From the NCBI GenBank assembly GCA_963691705.1, contig OY829540.1:5470001-5534000 (forward strand): a DNA stretch of 64,000 bases, given 5' to 3'. Shown here piece by piece: positions 59,933-64,000 of this stretch (position 1 is its first letter; every line of letters begins with the position of its first letter). The notes under the pieces are model-generated. The model was not told where the DNA came from, did no database searches, and was given only the letters and a program-made list of their open reading frames with translations. Made by a program: the position numbers and the translations under genes. This DNA is from Viola odorata. Lineage: Eukaryota; Streptophyta; Magnoliopsida; Malpighiales; Violaceae.

Positions 59933-61406
59933 TGACAGGCGTGTCGCATGCCCTGCATAAAAGTATAAGTTCAACTCAGTGCTATGCTACAAATTAATGC
60001 AGATAGTGGTGAGAGGATCGATCCCACAGAGACAAGCTTGACTGATTCGTTCTTTCCTTTATAAATAACCAAGTGAAAAACAAGTTTTGGGTTGTAAATT
60101 CGTGAAAACAGAAATGTAAATGAATTAAACGAGAGTTGCATATAGAAATATGGTTGAAATGAGATTGAAATCAATAGGAGAAAGACATCCCCGGTAGAGA
60201 TATTAACGAAGTGACAATTCCAAGATGTTGATCATTGACGAAAGGATTTTCAAAACCAATTTCATAGAGAAGTTATAGAGATACATCCAGGGGCGATCTC
60301 CAAGCCTCCTCCTACTCAAGTCACTCGAGGAGAAGCTCCTCTTGTGACCCTAACTGCCCTAACAATCAAGGATTGCTGGTTTGTTGATGTGATTAGGAAG
60401 GCCCTTCTCAAGACCTTGAGATGGACGCAACTGCGGTCCAGAAATCTCAAATCTAACTCTTTTCTTCTTCTAGTTTTAGGAAAAATATTATCCTATCACT
60501 AGTTGTCTACTCGGGTTCTCTGTAGTGCAGAAACACGGCACCACAGTGATTCTACTGTAATTAATTGTACTGAAATCCAAGTTGATCAAGCTCAAACACG
60601 ATACAATCAAACTATCATTAAAACAAGCAAGAAAAGTGATATGAAACGCTTTTAATTAAGATCAAAACAAGTCTCACAACAATTCCGGAATTGTCAACCT
60701 CTGAATCTCTACCAGAGATGAAGGTTTTTAGTTACAAAACATAACGAAATGATGAAAGATGTTCAAAACAGAAAATAGGAAAATGCTGGAAATTCTGGAA
60801 AATAAGTGAAAAAGCTGGTTTTCTCCTCTAACTCCTTGCTCTCGTTCGATGCCTTCCTCTGCCGTTCTCATCAGTATTAATGGTCCTCCTTGGTGCCAAG
60901 ATACTCCTCTCTAAGGTGAGACAGCTCCCACTCACAAGCCTCCTCAGTTTGGTCTTCAAGAAGCATGTCCAAGTGTGAGAATATTCTTGCTAAACACAAG
61001 GGGAATGTCATTTCATACTTCCAAGATGCTTGTTAGGAGTGGGAGGAATGATATAGGAACTCAAGAAGCTCAGTGTCTATAAAAACGGGGCCCAAGGAGA
61101 CAAGAAACGCACTCATGACTAAATAATTGTGGCGCGCATAATCATGGTGAGTGCTGTCCAGATCTGGAAACGTCACGGCAGACTCATCTCAGGGCCTTGA
61201 GATGAGTCGGAATGCATCAGCAGAAAATTTGCCAAGGCTGATTGATCAATTGAGCTCTAATCTTTGACCTTTTCGTTCCTTTTCCTACTCCTGGGCATTC
61301 AAGTGTACTTCTGGAAAAAGGAAGGAAAAAGGATCAAAGCAGCATGTTTATTGCTTCAAAAGCTAAGTAAAGAAGCAACAAAACTAAGTGGAATAACAAT
61401 CAATCA
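59933..61406 (-). repeat. 5' LTR of the Athila-type element
   Basis: Right copy, the same length as 54070-55543. Carries two dispersed palindromes, at about 60404-60423 and 61184-61203. Confidence 0.95.
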
Positions 61407-61893
61407 CAAGGACATTGTTGTTTTTTATGCAGTGAATTTAATTGCAAAATGTTGTAGTATTCATCAATCATCAAGATTTCTACTTTTAGCTAGGATGTGA
61501 TAGAATAATAATACAATTTATGTTGTAGATAAGTCTCGCCGAGTAGACACTTTACTATGTATCACATGACTCAAATTATGCACTTTTACTGCTGCTATAT
61601 ACATCATGAATTCAATAAGATAACAGGATAAGAAATGGTACTTTCTAGTTAGGGTCAAAATAGGCCCAATTATAGAACAAGTTCTACATTACTATTCTAA
61701 ATATGCATTATGCATGTTTCACTTTCTTATAGAACAAGTTCTACATTACTATTCTAAATTGCTTAAAGCTCAAGTTTGTTTGTTTCCTCTTTCCTGCGTA
61801 GCACCCTTGGTTGATTCTTCTTTGGCATATGAGTTTTTTTGGATTGGGTTAATTATTTTAGCTTCTTATTGTTTTTTCTCTACATTTTTGCAG

Positions 61894-62527
61894 ATGGATA
61901 ATTCTTTTGAGGTTGAGCAAAGTGTGGATGAAATTTTAGGAAATGAGAGTGATGACATGGTTCAGCTAAATGCATCTACCTCGGAGTCTTCAGGTACAAA
62001 AAAGAGGAAGGTCACCTCAATTGTGTGGCAATATTTTGAGGACATGCCACTTTCTGAAGATAAGAAGAGAATGGTCAAATGTAAGATATGCAGTACTGTG
62101 TACATTTGTGGAGGTAGACATGGCACTAAAAACATGAAACGACACATGGAAAGGTGTCATAGGGATGCAAGTCAAGGTACTACTTCTATACACAATGATA
62201 ATTTTGATCAAGATAGATTTAGAGAGTTAGTTGCAGCAACTGTGATTATGCATGATCTCCCTTTTCGGTTTGTTGAATGGGTAGGAATTAGAGATTTGTT
62301 GCTTTACTTGCGTAAAGATTTATATTTAGTGAGTAGAAATTCGAGAGAGTGTTAAGTATGTCAAGGGATCTCAGGGTAGGAAATAATTTTTTTTGGAGTG
62401 TGTTGCTCATTGCTCACTTGATGCTAAAAGGGGTTTAAGGCAAAATGTACCTACTAGATGGAATGCCACTTTTATTATGCTTCAGAATGCATTATATTAT
62501 CGCATTGCTTTTATGCACATGAAGAAT
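61894..62527 (+). pseudogene. hAT transposase remnant with BED zinc finger
   Basis: An ATG at 61894 follows an intron-like T-rich stretch ending TTGCAG. The protein has an acidic start, then a BED zinc finger (VWQYFEDMPLSEDKKRMVKC, KICSTVYICGG, MKRHMERCH) and the start of the catalytic region (FRELVAATVIMHDLPFRFVE, DLYLVSRNS). The frame then jumps, after a deletion, to a later segment (KYVKGSQGRK, then C-HCSLDAKRGL and VPTRWNATFIMLQNALYYR), separated by stops. The DDE residues and the C-terminal hATC dimerisation domain are missing. Ac-like family by these motifs. Inactive. Confidence 0.88.
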
Positions 62528-62934
62528 TTCATTTTAGAATTAGTTTTCATTTAAATACATGCAATTTTAATTTAAGAATTAGTACAAATGTTTATGCTAG
62601 AATTTCATTGGATTTGTTTAATGTTTATGCTAGAATTTTAAATACGTTTTTTTTATTGCTAGTTTTCGTTTAAATACATGTAATTTGTTTAATGTTTATG
62701 CTAGAATTTCATTTTTAAATTCGTTTATTTCATTGTAGTATTTGTTTAGAAATTTAAATGTATAAAATATATAGTATGAAACTTGTTAACTGAAGAATCA
62801 CGTCAATAATAACTTGTTTTTTATAAAATATTTATTTTAAAATTTTTCATAAAGAAAATTGATATTTTAAATGCACCATTACTTTTAAAAACAAAAACCC
62901 ATATCAAAAAAATTTAAAATTTAAAATTAAAATT

Positions 62935-63274
62935 CGGGTCAAAAAATCAGGTCGGCTCGACCTGCCCGAATTTGGACGAGTTGACCCGCCCGAATTTGGA
63001 CGGGTTGACCCGTCTTATACTGTTCACGAATCGTCAACGGGTCAATTGGTTGCGTGCGGGTCATGCTGACCCGTTTACGACCCGTTTGACCCTCTGGAAT
63101 TTTGCCTTCATAAAGGTAAAACATGTCAAAACGACGTCGTTTTGCTTAACGGGTCAGTCAGGTCGGGTCGACCAGCTACTCTGCGGGTCAGAAACGGATC
63201 GGGTCAGTTTTGACCCTCAACCCAATTGGTCACGCTAACGGATCGTGTCGGGTCGACCCATTTGACACCCCTAG
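62935..63274. repeat. Right subterminal GACCCG motif cluster of the hAT element
   Basis: The same words as the left end, more copies over about 330 bases, including a tandem GCCCGAATTTGGACG-type pair at 62965-63005 and GGGTCGACCC close to the terminus. Confidence 0.8.
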
Positions 63275-63282
63275 GTTAAAAT

Positions 63283-63602
63283 AAATAAATATTCGATCAT
63301 TTTACCATACGCCCGTCGGTCGCACATCTGGTGGCAGCTGGGGACAGTATATATGTAAATAATTCGTGAATTTTTTTTATTTGCAAGTGTATTCTGGCAT
63401 CTGCGCATGCATTTAATTCATTTTCTCAGAAAAAACAAATAAAATAAACGGAACTCATGAACTGATCATCGGTTATTAAAACAAACTATATATTTGGTTG
63501 GCCAAATTGGGACAGATCATATCCATTTTATAACTCACGCTTTTTCCGATTTTTGAAGGTTGTTTATTTTGATTAAAAAAATTATTTTATTTATTTATAA
63601 AT
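63283..63602. other. Flank right of the hAT element
   Basis: AT-rich, no gene recognised. Confidence 0.4.
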
Positions 63603-63805
63603 TACTCCTTCCGTCCTAAAAAAAAAAATCGTCCTGATCACTTTTCCTATCCTTGAAATAATGTCGTTTTCATCATTTCCAATGTACTCGAGAATCAAAA
63701 TTAGTGTTAATTGAGCGTAATTAATAAAACAATTGAAAGATTAATTATTACCTTAATTGTTGTGAAATTGAATTATCAGTTATTTTTTAGGGGACAAAAG
63801 AAGTA
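63603..63805. mobile_element. Stowaway MITE
   Basis: The left end TACTCCTTCCGTCCT and the right end GGGGACAAAAGAAGTA match the CTCCCTCCGTCCC-type inverted ends of plant Stowaway elements, with TA at both borders. About 200 bp, no coding capacity. Confidence 0.65.
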
Positions 63806-64000
63806 TAAAGTCCAACTCAATCAATTTTAAACTTATTTTATTAATTTAAAGTGAAATAATTAATACTCGTAACGAATAGATATAATTTGTAAAATTTACT
63901 TGTATCTGAAATCAATATGGTTAGAACTATTTGTTTTTATGTAAATATATGTTTCATTATTATATGTGGCCATTTTTTTAAAACTATTATTATCCCAAGA
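63806..64000. other. Window end, unannotated
   Basis: AT-rich; nothing recognised. Confidence 0.4.

Larger units (their letters stand above)
54070..61406 (-). mobile_element. Athila-type Ty3/gypsy LTR retrotransposon, young and non-autonomous
   Basis: 7,337 bp, flanked by CAAGG on both sides (54065-54069 and 61407-61411). Two LTRs of 1,474 bp differ at about six positions by my reading, so insertion is recent. Orientation is minus: the primer-binding site lies next to the right LTR (59910-59926), the polypurine tract next to the left LTR (55544-55556). One long ORF fills the centre. Reverse transcriptase, RNase H and integrase core are absent without a frame break. The tRNA-Asp primer site and gag sequence point to the Athila lineage. 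Eight copies of a CATCTCAAGGCCTTGAGATG-like palindrome are spread through it. Confidence 0.95.
52389..63274 (+). mobile_element. hAT (Ac-like) DNA transposon, internally deleted, with a nested LTR element
   Basis: The left end TAGGGGTGTTAAAATGGGTC and the right end GACCCATTTGACACCCCTAG are inverted copies with one mismatch and one extra terminal base. An exact 8-bp repeat GTTAAAAT flanks it (52381-52388 and 63275-63282), as expected for hAT insertion. Subterminal regions are crowded with GACCCG/CGGGTC words. Inside are a non-coding leader-like region, a captured ion-channel fragment, the nested Athila element and a transposase remnant on the plus strand. Without the 7.3-kb insertion the hAT was about 3.5 kb. 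Confidence 0.9.

Overview
The window is nuclear DNA of a eudicot plant. It is AT-rich and holds intron-containing genes whose closest recognisable relatives are plant proteins: an auxin response factor, cellulose-synthase-like G enzymes, an ATL RING-H2 E3 ligase, chloroplast ribosomal protein S6 and proteasome subunit RPN12. I cannot name the species. Exon borders were derived by hand from GT-AG sites and reading phase.

Layout. 1-1500 holds two broken remnants: the C-terminal end of a retroelement accessory ORF, and an F-box pseudogene on the minus strand. 1491-8351 is AT-rich DNA with no gene I can support. 8352-22806 is one Ty3/gypsy element of the Tat/Retand type, bounded by the 5-bp target duplication TTATA. 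It has lost everything between the 5' LTR and the integrase. It carries a 62-bp tandem array and an antisense accessory ORF whose C-terminal part is amplified into ten 896/897-bp tandem copies.

24554-28133 is an intact 14-exon ARF9-type gene with a 13-residue upstream ORF. A broken CslG gene (31206-33636), a degenerate tRNA-like sequence, an intact ATL58/59-like RING-H2 gene (minus strand, 34276-36068), several small foldback elements and chloroplast RPS6 (minus strand, 40676-42325) follow. RPN12 starts divergently from RPS6 at 42998 but is cut off after its third exon.

The cut is caused by a mosaic block (44062-47733) assembled from at least four pieces of the 24-35 kb region: ARF9 with a 1.6-kb internal deletion, an inverted piece of its 3' UTR, the ARF9-CslG spacer, and a piece of ATL intron 2. 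The junctions I could read show short microhomology. An intact six-exon CslG gene (48124-51520) follows directly.

52389-63274 is a hAT (Ac-like) transposon with an internally deleted transposase. It has the 8-bp target duplication GTTAAAAT, dense GACCCG-type subterminal motifs and a captured fragment of a Shaker-type potassium channel. A young Athila-type LTR retrotransposon (54070-61406, TSD CAAGG, LTRs nearly identical) sits inside it. Its single 945-codon ORF fuses gag and protease directly to the integrase C-terminus, with reverse transcriptase, RNase H and the integrase core missing.

The intact genes have unrelated roles: auxin-regulated transcription (ARF9), membrane glycosyl transfer (CslG), ubiquitylation (ATL) and plastid translation (RPS6). 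I found no single new pathway. The most unusual biology is structural: the template-switch-like mosaic, the accessory-ORF array, the gag-PR-INT fusion with a dispersed 20-bp palindrome, and the ion-channel fragment carried by the hAT element.
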